Source: Desulfacinum hydrothermale DSM 13146 (GTDB lineage: Bacteria; Desulfobacterota; Syntrophobacteria; Syntrophobacterales; DSM-9756). Taken from it: a stretch of 64,000 nucleotides of DNA. Position 1 is the first letter of the stretch; the number at the start of each line of letters is the position of its first letter. The notes below the pieces were generated by a model. It had not been told where the DNA came from. It made no database searches and worked only from the letters and a program-made list of their open reading frames with translations. The stretch covers positions 62,001 through 126,000 of the forward strand of contig NZ_FWXF01000002.1 in NCBI RefSeq assembly GCF_900176285.1. The letters run 5' to 3'. A program made the position numbers and the translations under genes. This document shows, piece after piece, positions 19,434-27,905 of this stretch.

Positions 19434-21500
19434 ATGGATTGTCGGCTTGTACCCTCCGTATGCTCGTATTGCGGGACCGGCTGCGGGGTTCTCTTTTCCG
19501 TGATCGACGGGACCCTTGTGGGGACCTATCCCATCAAGACACACCCGGTCAATGAAGGAAGCCTGTGCATCAAGGGCTGGAACCTCCATGAACACATCAC
19601 CAGCCCCAAGCGGCTCCGAAACCCCATGATTCGGCGAAACGGGCAGCTTCAGCCCGTCTCCTGGGATGAGGCGATTCAGGAGGCCGCCTCGCGGCTTCGG
19701 ACCGTCGTGGAAGAGCACGGCCCGGACAGCGTAGGCGTGCTCACATCAGCTAAAATCACCAATGAAGAAAACTATCTGGCCCAGAAGCTGGCCCGCACCG
19801 TGATCGGCACCAACAACGTGGATCACTGCGCTCGCCTCTGACACTCGCCCACGGTGGCAGGTCTTGTCGCCTCATTCGGCAGTGGAGCCATGACCAACTC
19901 CCTGGCGGACATGGATCGGTCCGAATGCCTTTTCGTCATCGGATCCAACACCACGGAAACCCATCCCATGATCGCCAAGCGGATCTTGAGGGCGGTGGAA
20001 CGCGGAGCCGCCTTGATTGTGGCGGATCCGCGCCACATTCAGCTGGCGCGTTTCGCCACGGTCGCCGTCCGCCACAGGCCCGGAACGGACGTGGCGCTCT
20101 TGTGCGGCCTAATGCACCTGATCGTGCGAAATAACTGGCACGACCAAGACTACATCCGCCAGCGGACGGAAGGCTTTTCGAGCTTTGAAAGGGTCTTGCA
20201 AAACTACCCGCCGGAACGGGTGGCCCAAATCACGGGAGTGGCCGTGGAGGATCTGGTCCGCATGGCCGAAATCTATGCGACGCGCTCTCCGGCGGCCATC
20301 TATTACGCCATGGGCATCACCCAACACACCACCGGCGTGGACAATGTCAAGGCGTGCGCCAACTTGGCCATGCTCTGTGGCAACGTGGGAATCCCAGGCG
20401 GCGGCGTCAATCCCCTGCGGGGGCAAAACAACGTGCAAGGAGCCTGCGACATGGGTGGGTTGCCCAACGTGCTGCCAGGCTACCAGCCCGTGGGCGATGA
20501 ACAGGTGCGAAGCCGCTTCGAAGAGGTCTGGGGAACGAGACCACCGGGGCAGATGGGAAAGACCATCCCGGAAATGATCCAAGGCATGCAGGAAGGCCGG
20601 ATCCGCGCCTTGTACGTGATCGGGGAAAACCCCCGCGGAAGCGAGCCGCATCTGCGCCATCTGGACAGCGCTCTGGAAAAGCTGGACCTTCTGATCGTCC
20701 AGGACATCTTCGCGACCCCCACGGCCCAAAAAGCGGACGTGGTCTTCGCCGCCTCCGCCGTGGCCGAAAAGGACGGCACTTTCACCAATACGGAACGACG
20801 GTGCCTTCGAGTGCGAAAGGCGGTGGATCCTCCCGGAGAAGCCCTGGAAGACTGGCGCATCCTGTGCCGGCTTGCCGACGCGCTGGGAGCGCCCCAAAAC
20901 TTTGAGAAACCCGAAGATATCTTTGAAGAGATCCGCCGAGTGACGCCTTCCTATGCCGGCATGACCTATGCCCGCCTGGGCATCGACGGACTCCAGTGGC
21001 CGTGTCGTACAGAAGACGATCCCGGAACTCCCATTCTCCACGTGGGATCCTTCGCCAGGGGCCGTGGCATTTTTCATCCAGTGGCGCATAAGGAACCGGC
21101 GGAATGTCCCGACGACGCCTATCCTTTCATCCTGAGCACGGGCCGCATGTTCGCTCACTACCACACGGGCACCATGACCCGCGCCTCCACCCACCTGGAC
21201 CGGGAACAGCACACCGCCTATGTGGAAATCCACCCGAAAGACGCTCAAACCCTGTCCATTGAAGATGGTGATCAGGTCCGCGTCTCCACCCGACGGGGTG
21301 CCGTGGCATTGGAAGCCCGTGTCACCAATCGTGTTCGTCCGGGCATGCTTTTCATGCCTTTCCACTTCCAGGAAGCTGCCGCCAACATCCTGACCAACCC
21401 GGCGGCGGATCCGGTGGCCAAGATTCCGGAATACAAGGCGTGTGCCGCCGCCATTGAAAAGATCATGGGGGGAGAAACGGCACAGGAGCGGTCGGTGTAG
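19434..21500 (+). CDS. fdhA: Selenocysteine formate dehydrogenase catalytic subunit
   Basis: A 688-residue molybdenum/tungsten enzyme if UGA 19839-19841 is read as selenocysteine (Sec136). The context NVDHCARL-U-HSPTVAGL is the classic formate dehydrogenase active site, including the following histidine. N-terminal CSYCGTGCG plus CIKGW holds the 4Fe-4S cluster, and molybdopterin-binding stretches (GNVGIPGGGVNPLRGQNN, YVIGENP) and a C-terminal dinucleotide-binding domain follow. No twin-arginine signal, so it is cytoplasmic, like FdhF and Hdr-linked enzymes. It oxidises formate or reduces CO2 with electrons from the co-encoded Hdr subunits. It is last in the operon. Confidence 0.95.
19853..19871 (+). 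promoter_or_regulatory. SECIS hairpin for FdhA Sec136
   Basis: Stem GGTGGC/GTCGCC with loop AGGTCTT starts 11 bases after the UGA. The loop core AGGTCT equals that of the Escherichia coli fdhF SECIS and the spacing is also the same, so SelB recognition is well supported. Confidence 0.8.
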
Positions 21501-21858
21501 GATCCCTCCCGGCCTTTCACGCGGGCCCTTGTTGGATAGATCCGCGTCTCACTTGACACTGACAGGGAGGCGAAAAGGCCCCCATCGGTCAGCGGGGCAA
21601 CCGGGGTGAGAACTTTGGACCCCGGAGGCCCCGCCTCCTTTCTGGTTTGGTTTCCGTGTTGTGATCCCCTACCATGCCCCGCCGGGGAACGCCCTCCAGT
21701 GCGAGAGGCAAAGTGCATCCTCAGGGAATGCCTAGCAGACCGCAACGTGTGCGAATGGAAGGCCACAAGGGCGGGACACCCGCGATGTGACTCACCGAGC
21801 CGTCCACGGCGACCAACCCCTGGCCGTTCTATCTTTGCAGGCGAACCCCTGGGGGGCA
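21501..21858. other. Intergenic region between fdhA and the island
   Basis: 358 bases with no recognised gene. GC-rich like the flanking operon, with a GC-rich inverted segment around 21520-21530 but no T-tract. The part from about 21800 may include further decayed IS21 transposase codons (a PPG-like stretch continues in the transposase frame after the stop), so the left island boundary is likely here. Confidence 0.4.
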
Positions 21859-22259
21859 TCAGTGCCTCGAATCCGGCTCATGGGGCTCCAGGGAGCGAAC
21901 AAACCGATAAACCGAGGAAAGGCTCCCCCGGTATCCCCGTTCCCTTAGCCGCTGATAAATGGCGGCAACCTCCAGCTTTTGCCCGCGTAGGCGTTCCACC
22001 ACTTGTCGAAAAGGCTCGACGGAGGAACAACTCTGAGGAGCTTGGAGTTTGCGAACGTTTCCTCAAGCAACTCGCTCAGCTCTCCCACCGAGGGCAACTC
22101 CTTTCCCAAAAGTCCTTGTTTTTCCGCCCACCTCCGATAGTGGGCCACCGTCTTTCGGTTCATCTTCAGTTGCCGTGCAATCGCACGGTCGCTTTCTCGT
22201 TTCTGAATTCGGTGCAACAGTTCCCGGATATCCACGTTCGTTTTCCTCCGCTTGCCCAT
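21859..22259 (-). pseudogene. istA: IS21-family transposase (IstA) remnant, frameshifted and truncated
   Basis: From the ATG at 22259 the frame encodes the N-terminal helix-turn-helix of an IS21-type transposase (RESDRAIARQLKMNRKTVAHYRRWAEKQGLL region). Near 22016-22024 the frame breaks. The continuation lies in another frame (VEPFRQVVERLRGQKLEVAA, then IYQRLRERGYRG and YRFVRSL) and stops at 21859-21861. Intact IstA is over 450 residues; only about 130 remain, and no IstB helper gene follows. It is dead. Confidence 0.85.
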
Positions 22260-22330
22260 AGGCTGCTCCTCTCACATGTAGGTGAGAGGAAACTATGCAC
22301 TATTTGGAGGAACCGCACCAGCACCTCTCT

Positions 22331-22428
22331 GGACCACTTCGGCCGACAACGACCGGACCACCTTGGCCGAAAATCCGTGGACCAGTTTGGCTGACATCCA
22401 CTGGACCATTATCGGCCGAAAGATGACA
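22331..22428 (-). repeat. Four 24-bp tandem repeats: IS21-type terminal repeat array
   Basis: GGACCA recurs at 22331, 22355, 22379 and 22403, an exact 24-base period, each followed by a variant of nnTTGGCCGA. The array lies between the istA start and the broken IS1380 gene. IS21 elements carry multiple short terminal repeats that bind the transposase, so this is the element's end. Confidence 0.8.
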
Positions 22429-23040
22429 AACCTTGCGGGCATGCCGCAACATCTTGCGCAAAAAGTCAATAAATCCGCTCTGAGAATGTTGAGAACCAGG
22501 GCGAAGCTCCAGGCCCACACACCATCCCTCCTGGCCAAGGTAGGCCCCGATCGGTGCATATCCGTCGTAGTCCTGGTACGTCCGCGAAACTCCTTCTTTC
22601 TTTGTGTCGGAATTGCCCAGGCAGAAAACATCCAGGTCCAAAGGTACGTGCCCCGTGGAAAGAGCTGTCACGGGAACCTGGGTCTTCTCAAGCAGTTCTG
22701 CGCTACTTGCGCCGGCAAGACGTTCGAAAACGTTCGCGTGCTTGTCCAAACGTTGCCGCATGGTTTCTTGCGAAGGAACCTTCTGAATGTCCAGAGCCTC
22801 TTTGAACCAGTCATCGCCGGAAACGCCCGCAGCGGCTTCAAAGTCACTCTTACCCAGACACAGAAGCCCCAAGTAGGTCTTGACCACATCTGCGTGCGAG
22901 ATCATTGGACGCCCTGGAACTTGCTTTTCCAACTGCTCGCACAGGCTCGTGTACCCGTTGATCAGATTCCCCACAAGGGCCAAGCCAGCCTGCCCGCTGT
23001 AGAAAGCCATCGAAGATTGTACGATCTCAATTTTCTTCAT
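22429..23040 (-). pseudogene. IS1380-family transposase, N-terminal fragment
   Basis: From ATG 23040 about 204 residues match the start of an IS1380-type DDE transposase (MISHADVVKTYLGLLCLGKSDFE, DLDVFCLGNSDTKKEGVS, DYDGYAPIGAYLGQEGW). The aspartate in PLDLDVF is the first catalytic acid. After RKVCHLS the frame runs into the 24-bp repeat array and ends at 22300 in unrelated residues. The family is normally about 430-470 residues, so more than half is missing. The IS21 element evidently inserted here, and the remainder of both was lost. Confidence 0.85.
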
Positions 23041-23180
23041 GAGTGCACCTGCCGGGTGAAAATGTGACAGGAGGTCTTATAGCATAAATGAGATGTAAAT
23101 TCAATGGGATATCCGCCACAAGATAGTCTTATGCATAGGTGCAAGTTCACGGATTAAGGATAGAAGCCTTCTTGAAACTG

Positions 23181-23280
23181 TTTACCGTGAAAATACAACC
23201 GCGGGAATAAGAAAAAGCACAACCCTTATTTTCATTCACGAGGGTGGCTGCGGGGCGTTTGCTCCAGCCATGCTGGTTTA
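23181..23280 (+). repeat. 100-bp intergenic element, copy A
   Basis: Begins TTTACCGTGAAAATACAACC and ends CCAGCCATGCTGGTTTA, with a conserved GAGGGTGGCTGCGG block inside. It is one of four related copies in this island (others 23980-24079 inverted, 25628-25727, 25724-25821). The flank holds no gene. The segment GGCT..GGGGC-GTTT-GCTCC-AGCC can fold into a hairpin and competes with the CCAGC/GCTGG hairpin at the end. Confidence 0.75.
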
Positions 23281-23441
23281 CTCTAGACGCGCTGTTTCTT
23301 GTGGCCTCATTAATAGGCAGACCACACCATCTGGTCTACTTGCGCACAAAAGGGCCTTGGGGAAAGGCACCCCCGGACTCGAAAGGTGGAAGCTGGAGGT
23401 GCCTTAGCTGTTCCTCTTATAAGCCCGGGGGTAGTGGCAGT

Positions 23442-23627
23442 TTAGATTGCTGTGAAAGTAATTGCTTCTTGTTCACATACTTCTATACAACTCTCACATC
23501 CCAGGCAGTCTTCCTCGTTTACAGGTACGGATTTTTCATCCTGAATCTCATATACTTCAACAGGACATACCTCCACACATTCTTCACAACCTATGCATTT
23601 TTCGATATCCACCTCAACTTTCTACAT
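23442..23627 (-). pseudogene. Two-cluster [4Fe-4S] ferredoxin gene with stop at codon 2
   Basis: The minus strand from ATG 23627 (AGGAGGG eight bases upstream, ideal) reads ATG TAG and then 59 codons of a perfect ferredoxin: CIGCEECVEVCPVE and CLGCESCIEVCEQEA, two CxxCxxCxxxC motifs with normal spacing, ending TAA at 23442-23444. The only defect is the TAG at 23622-23624. It may be a recent nonsense mutation, a sequencing error, or a gene that starts at the GTG of codon 7, which has poor spacing from the ribosome site. It lies 52 bases after the second ferredoxin gene, same strand. A role in electron supply to this island is inferred. Confidence 0.7.
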
Positions 23628-23679
23628 TGTCTTTTCCCTCCTTTTTCTGTGGAAACGCTTTTATTTTAGATCCAAGTTT

Positions 23680-23910
23680 CTAGTTAATATGCTTCATCTC
23701 AATAGCATCCAGCTGGCAAGCTTCAACACAGTCCCAACATCCCTGGCACATATCCTGGAATACAATAGGTTGTTCAAAAGGCCCGTCTATTTGCTTGATA
23801 ACCTTGTGGATACACGCCTTCACTGCTGCGCAAATACCTTCATCGGGGCTACACTTGGCTGGATTACATATATTATAATCCACTAAAGCAAATGATTTTT
23901 TTGACTGCAT
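23680..23910 (-). CDS. Small ferredoxin resembling the ABCE1/RLI N-terminal FeS domain
   Basis: A 76-residue protein. The N-terminal half has a Cys series (CNPAKCSPDEGICAAVKAC) resembling the first half of the RNase L inhibitor ferredoxin domain, and the second half has a standard CQGCWDCVEACQLDA cluster motif. It therefore probably holds one or two 4Fe-4S clusters. It is followed by the interrupted ferredoxin gene and preceded by copy B of the 100-bp element and the DUF89 gene. AT-rich codon use differs from the core genes around the island. Confidence 0.75.
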   Translation of the reverse strand: MQSKKSFALVDYNICNPAKCSPDEGICAAVKACIHKVIKQIDGPFEQPIVFQDMCQGCWDCVEACQLDAIEMKHIN

Positions 23911-23979
23911 GGACGCTTGACCCTTCTATTTCTAGCTATTAATAGAAGCACGGCTTTGACAGCTTGCGATTCAGATGCA

Positions 23980-24079
23980 TAAACCAGCATGGCTGGACCA
24001 AATGCTCCGTAGCCACCCTCGGGGATGAAAATGCAGGTTGAATATTTATGGGCATTTGGGGTTGTATTTTCACGGTAAA
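23980..24079 (-). repeat. 100-bp intergenic element, copy B (inverted)
   Basis: The reverse complement starts TTTACCGTGAAAATACAACC and ends CCAGCCATGCTGGTTTA, exactly 100 bases, with both ends identical to copy A and a diverged middle. It sits between the DUF89 and ferredoxin genes. An open frame of 102 codons that spans it (23883-24191) is judged fortuitous. Confidence 0.75.
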
Positions 24080-24225
24080 TACGTCGGTTTTCTGAAAACG
24101 AGCTGAGTTTTGCTGAGTGTCTTTGCTTGTTCAAAAAAACCACCATTGAATAAAAATCTTTCGTCCATATTATCAACACCCTGGCAATCACACTCTTGTC
24201 TACTCATGGCCGGAGCTACTGCTCG

Positions 24226-25098
24226 CTATAATGGAAAATTATTCGAACTGGTATCGTTCTCTATTGCTTTTAATATGATATCACCTTTGGCAACACCAAT
24301 ATCATCAGCAATAACCCTACACTTGCTCTTCAATAAGAAAAATATAGGACGTCTCTCATTGGAAAGTGCTTCATAGTTTCCCTGACCTTTGCTTATTATA
24401 AAGTTAGATTTATGATAAATTTCTCTAAATTCCTCACTGCATATTTTAAGAATGGTTCCAGGTGCGTCCGTACCGGAAGATACTATTGATGCAACCTGAT
24501 CAATACCTGCCTCTACAGCGTCCTCATATGTGGCATCATTTATAATTGATACTCCCCTCACCACGAATATTACCTGTTTTTTCATTTCTTCTATCAGGAT
24601 TCTATCAAAGACACATTCCCCGGCATTATCCCCGATATATAAGACCTCATGAGCCTTATTCAACCTGCATTTGAATCTGTCATAATCACATATGGCAAAA
24701 TCCCTGTTAAGAGCTTCCTTTGTCTCTTCTTCTACATCAAAGTCCCAATTTGCGCCAAAGTCTATTACGTTTCCGGCAATGGCAATTCTGATTGCTGCCA
24801 GAAGTCTGTCCTCAGATTTTTCAACCTGTTCTTTCAAAAAAGGATACAACGACAGGGCATTTTGGGTACTTTGTCTTTTAATCTCTTTATAAGGATCTAA
24901 GTTCCCCGTGATTTCAGCAACTTTATGATAGATTAACCTTCCACTTTCTGGTGGAGTGCTTTCAAGGGGGATCTCCTTAAGCATCATCCCCACTTCATCC
25001 AAGACCTTTTTTATTTTCTTTTCATCATCAGTCGCTATTCTCCCTGCCCGGAGGGCTTGCTCTAAGAAACAGGGAAAACAATCAAGGTATGTTTTCAT
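24226..25098 (-). CDS. DUF89 / damage-control phosphatase-like protein
   Basis: A 290-residue DUF89 (ARMT1-like) protein. It starts with the family's CFPCFLEQALRA motif and carries the core metal-site signatures YIGDNAGECVFDRILIEEM (Asp and Asn ligands), FVVRGVSIINDAT and FIISKGQGNYEAL. Members are metal-dependent phosphatases thought to hydrolyse damaged phosphometabolites; the microbial short forms have unsettled substrates. Codon use and base content are AT-rich, unlike the flanking operons, which supports horizontal transfer. It is in line with the ferredoxin genes downstream. Function in the island unknown. Confidence 0.88.
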   Translation of the reverse strand: MKTYLDCFPCFLEQALRAGRIATDDEKKIKKVLDEVGMMLKEIPLESTPPESGRLIYHKVAEITGNLDPYKEIKRQSTQNALSLYPFLKEQVEKSEDRLLAAIRIAIAGNVIDFGANWDFDVEEETKEALNRDFAICDYDRFKCRLNKAHEVLYIGDNAGECVFDRILIEEMKKQVIFVVRGVSIINDATYEDAVEAGIDQVASIVSSGTDAPGTILKICSEEFREIYHKSNFIISKGQGNYEALSNERRPIFFLLKSKCRVIADDIGVAKGDIILKAIENDTSSNNFPL

Positions 25099-25317
25099 TA
25101 TCCAGAATCCAATTAAACAGATCAGATTATTTCGGTCATGGGCTTAACTTTCTTAAAAGCCCGATTTCTGATGATCTCATAAATAGTCTCTAAAAGCCTA
25201 ACTTCAGCACAGACGGGATTCAGAACTAGTTGACTTCCCTGGATTCCCGCCTGGCGGAGATCGGTTATCACTTTCACGGGGATGGCGAAAACGGGAGAAA
25301 AAACACCAAAAACCTTT

Positions 25318-25506
25318 CTACTCCCGAGTCATGGTCGTTCCGCACTTCGGACACTTCTGTTCATAACAGGGATTCCCCCATTGATGGGGCACCTTTTCAC
25401 CACAATTGGGACATACACAAAAACCACCCGGACCTGCTGCGAAACCTCCTTTTCGGCCTTGACCTCCACCTTGACTTCTTGGTCCTGTTCCATCTCTTCT
25501 TGGCAT
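25318..25506 (-). CDS. Small DUF5320-like / zinc-ribbon protein
   Basis: A 62-residue protein starting MPRRDGTGPRSQGGGQGRKGG, the Gly/Arg-rich opening of DUF5320-type proteins, followed by a two-knuckle zinc ribbon (CPNCGEK and CPKCGTT). The start at 25506 is fixed by AAGGAGG seven bases upstream; the longer frame to 25524 would bury that site. Proteins of this kind commonly accompany NifX-like and Mrp/ferredoxin genes in anaerobes, as here. Probably a metal-binding accessory, role unknown. Confidence 0.72.
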   Translation of the reverse strand: MPRRDGTGPRSQGGGQGRKGGFAAGPGGFCVCPNCGEKVPHQWGNPCYEQKCPKCGTTMTRE

Positions 25507-25627
25507 TCTCTTTACCTCCTTCATAATTCCCTATCAAAGCGCAAATCTTACTACTTCCACTCATACTCATACGCCTGTTATCAATGTTCTTTCACTATGC
25601 AATACACATTGACATTTCCAGTATCTC

Positions 25628-25727
25628 TTTACCGTAAAAATACACTCTTGAGAATCATAAAAGGTACAATCCGTACTTTCATGGACGAGGGTGGCTATTG
25701 AGCATTTGTTCCAGCCATGCTGGTTCA
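25628..25727 (+). repeat. 100-bp intergenic element, copy C
   Basis: Starts TTTACCGTAAAAATACA and ends CCAGCCATGCTGGTTCA, again 100 bases, and abuts copy D with a shared TTCA/TTTA join. It shows the conserved GACGAGGGTGGCT block and a foldable GGCT...AGCC pair. Confidence 0.72.
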
Positions 25728-25821
25728 CCGTGAAAATACACCCCCTTTTCGGAAAAGGCATAATCCATATTTTCATCGTTGTGGATGGCTGCGCATAATC
25801 TGGTCCAGCCATGCTGGTTTA
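25724..25821 (+). repeat. 100-bp intergenic element, copy D
   Basis: 98 bases in tandem with copy C, starting TTCACCGTGAAAATACA and ending CCAGCCATGCTGGTTTA. It is the most diverged inside. Its last three bases (TTA) are the reverse complement of the permease stop codon, so the element ends exactly at that gene. Confidence 0.72.
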
Positions 25822-26376
25822 TATTGGTTCTCGCTTCTTTTTATCTTGAGATGCTATATTCGTAACAAAAGCAGTAAAGGGCGCTCCCGCGAGGATTAAG
25901 ACATTTAATATGATAGTAAAAACCCATCCAAAATAATATATCATCACAGGCAACAAGAAAGGTTTCACGGTACGGCACGAAAGGAAGTTCGCGAGATAGA
26001 AATCCGATGCCCCTCTTTCACCAAGGCTCTTAAGTAGCGGGTACCAGGCATAGATAGGCCCCATAGAGAGAATTCCTGCTATAGAAGATAGGAAAAGCCC
26101 CTTGATTCCGGCATTCTTGCCCAAATATCGAGCCATTTGCACTGGGCCTACAAAAAAATTAATAGTAAACATAATTGCAAATGCTATTACCAGGGGTAAA
26201 ATAATTTGAAGGAAAATGTTAATACTCGCCTTGAAGGCCACAAATGTACGATGAGGGAAAACAAAAAACAAGACACCGTAAGCGACAAACACAACAAGCA
26301 GAAAGCCCCACAAACGAAGCTTCCTTTCCCATCCTGTTGCCTTTTTCCCTCCACGGGAATCTGATCGTTTTCTCAT
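25819..26376 (-). CDS. Permease, second half (ArsP/PF03773-like)
   Basis: A 185-residue membrane protein with about four to five helices (near 25-45, 57-80, 100-115, 135-165). The family-like stretch GLFLSSIAGILSMGPIYAWYPLLKSL resembles the re-entrant or substrate segment of predicted permeases related to ArsP. It overlaps the preceding gene by four bases (ATGA). The two polypeptides together equal one full-length permease, so they probably assemble as a heterodimer. Substrate is uncertain: organo-arsenicals, thiolated compounds or metals are possible. The N-terminus is strongly basic and cytoplasmic. Confidence 0.78.
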   Translation of the reverse strand: MRKRSDSRGGKKATGWERKLRLWGFLLVVFVAYGVLFFVFPHRTFVAFKASINIFLQIILPLVIAFAIMFTINFFVGPVQMARYLGKNAGIKGLFLSSIAGILSMGPIYAWYPLLKSLGERGASDFYLANFLSCRTVKPFLLPVMIYYFGWVFTIILNVLILAGAPFTAFVTNIASQDKKKREPI

Positions 26377-27161
26377 GACAAAATCCTGACAAGATAAACG
26401 GTTAGAAAGGCGATGATTATTGAAGCCAGGAACGCAGTCCCATTTCTCACCAGGGCAAACCTGGGGCCAAGAGATCCTATTTCCGCAGGGAGTTGCACCA
26501 GACCAACTGTTACCCAGGTAACAATCAGGGCAGAAACCGCATATGGGCTTACACCCATTTTGAGGAGTGTATCTCCAATAACATAACTATTTATGGGATT
26601 TCCGGCAAATACGCTCCCTCCAAAAGCCCCCAGTACGGTATCGTGAAGAGGCTTGCCAGAGAAAATGGAAAAAAGAAGCCTTTTGTGAACAAATGCATGG
26701 AAGAGTCCGATCAGAAAAACGACTCCTGCCAGCATGGGAAAAATTGACGAAAACTGTTTTGCAGTCTTTTTTAATACCTGAACGAAATTTTGTTCATCTT
26801 TTCCCGTTCTTATACCCGCTTTTTCTCCAGAAAAAGATTTACTAAATTTCCCTTTCTTATAGGAATCCACTGCATCGCATACTTGTCCGGTGACTCCAGT
26901 AACGACCTCTATGCCATGTTCCATGAGAGGGCTGGAAACCCTTGGTGAAATGTACCCACCAAGTACAGCCATCGCACCCTTCTGGAGAGCTATTGAAATC
27001 ACTTTAATGGCTGCGGCTGCTCCGCCACCGCTGGATAATAAAGGAACCACCTCAAGTTTCATGGTATCCAAGTCAACCACAAGCACATAAGATGAAAGTG
27101 CCAATTTGTCACCGACCTGTGCGTCCAAACTTCGGCCATCGGATACTATTGCTATTTTCAT
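26373..27161 (-). CDS. NifX/NifB-like domain fused to permease first half
   Basis: A 262-residue fusion. Residues 1-110 form a dinitrogenase iron-molybdenum-cofactor (NifX/NafY-like) domain: MKIAIVSDGRSLDAQVGDK and GGYISPRVSSPLMEHGIEVVTGVTGQVCDAV. After a Lys/Gly-rich linker, residues 140-262 contain about four helices of an ArsP-like permease, with GGSVFAGNPINSYVIGDTLLKMG as a recognisable core. NifX-type domains bind metal-sulfur clusters or oxyanions in the cytoplasm. A NifX domain attached to a permease half suggests a sensor or delivery domain for transport of a metal or oxyanion. AT-rich. First gene of the island's minus-strand run. Confidence 0.82.
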   Translation of the reverse strand: MKIAIVSDGRSLDAQVGDKLALSSYVLVVDLDTMKLEVVPLLSSGGGAAAAIKVISIALQKGAMAVLGGYISPRVSSPLMEHGIEVVTGVTGQVCDAVDSYKKGKFSKSFSGEKAGIRTGKDEQNFVQVLKKTAKQFSSIFPMLAGVVFLIGLFHAFVHKRLLFSIFSGKPLHDTVLGAFGGSVFAGNPINSYVIGDTLLKMGVSPYAVSALIVTWVTVGLVQLPAEIGSLGPRFALVRNGTAFLASIIIAFLTVYLVRILS

Positions 27162-27827
27162 TCGGAATGCTCCAATGGAAAAATATACATAAACATTTTT
27201 CTTCCTCTAAGACTCCAACAGAATTTTCTACCAGTGAGAATGCACCGGGTCAAGTCCAAAATTTGCTGTAAAATCTCTGATCAAGCAGAGCCTGTAGCGA
27301 CTACTTGCGCTTTGTCTTCCGATCCTCGGCGAAGATTGAATTGCGTCTTTTAAGGGTGCAAATTGGGCCTTTCTGCAAGAGTATGTTCTCAAGAACGAAG
27401 ATCCTGCGATGCCTGTGAATCCGGCAAAGACGCCGGTGTGAATCTCCGCGGGATCAAGATCTTCGTTGAAAAAGAAGCCACGCCATGCTCTCGGTGTTCG
27501 TGCCACTGAGTTTGCCTTCCGAAGCCGAGACAGCCGTAAGCGGCATACCGAACAGTGACCATTGCTGCGCTTGCCCCATCGGGCATGGGCAGAAGAAACA
27601 CAGGGAACCCGTAGGCAGAGCGGAGTTTTCCCTGCCGTTATCGCCATGAGCAAGGATCCGCCCGGTGGGACCCGAGCACCTTCTACCGGGGACCACCCGG
27701 ACCTTGCCGTAACCTTCTCCATGCCCCCCCATGGTCACCACTTCGGCCGATACCTGGCGCCCCCCCCGCAACCCAGGCCTCATCCGACAACACTGGAAAA
27801 GCTCGCCGTGAGGACTTGTACGTCTCC
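27162..27827. other. Intergenic region at the right island boundary
   Basis: About 670 bases between the divergent permease and fabD genes. Base content changes from AT-rich to GC-rich near 27480, which marks the right edge of the island. Frames on the minus strand (for example 27228-27722) show no recognisable domain and were not called. A degraded gene may lie here. Confidence 0.4.
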
Positions 27828-27856
27828 TTGACAAAGGAGGGGAGCCCCTATAAAAG
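27828..27856 (+). promoter_or_regulatory. Putative sigma-70 promoter for fabD
   Basis: TTGACA at 27828-27833 followed by TATAAAAG at 27849-27856. The spacing is 15 to TATAAA or 17 to TAAAAG. It lies 50 bases before the fabD start. Confidence 0.45.
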
Positions 27857-27905
27857 CGGCCCAAACTTGATGCGGACAACCTTATCGAGAGAGGACGACG
27901 ATACC

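Noticed and set aside
20109-21365. 418-codon minus frame opposite fdhA
   Set aside because: Shadow frame of the formate dehydrogenase gene with no recognisable motif.
19434-21500. Formate dehydrogenase as two separate genes or a frameshifted gene broken at 19839
   Set aside because: Same frame continues, UGA stands at the exact active-site selenocysteine position and an fdhF-like SECIS loop follows.
22331-22428. 24-bp repeats as a CRISPR array
   Set aside because: No unique spacers; the repeats are contiguous and match IS21 terminal repeats in form and place.
23622-23624. TAG as pyrrolysine in the ferredoxin gene
   Set aside because: Codon 2 is not a plausible pyrrolysine site and no pyl genes are seen; mutation or error is simpler.
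23883-24191. 102-codon frame across copy B of the 100-bp element
   Set aside because: Other copies do not keep this frame, so the frame is accidental.
27228-27722. 164-codon minus frame at the island edge
   Set aside because: No ribosome site or recognisable domain, and it spans a base-composition change.
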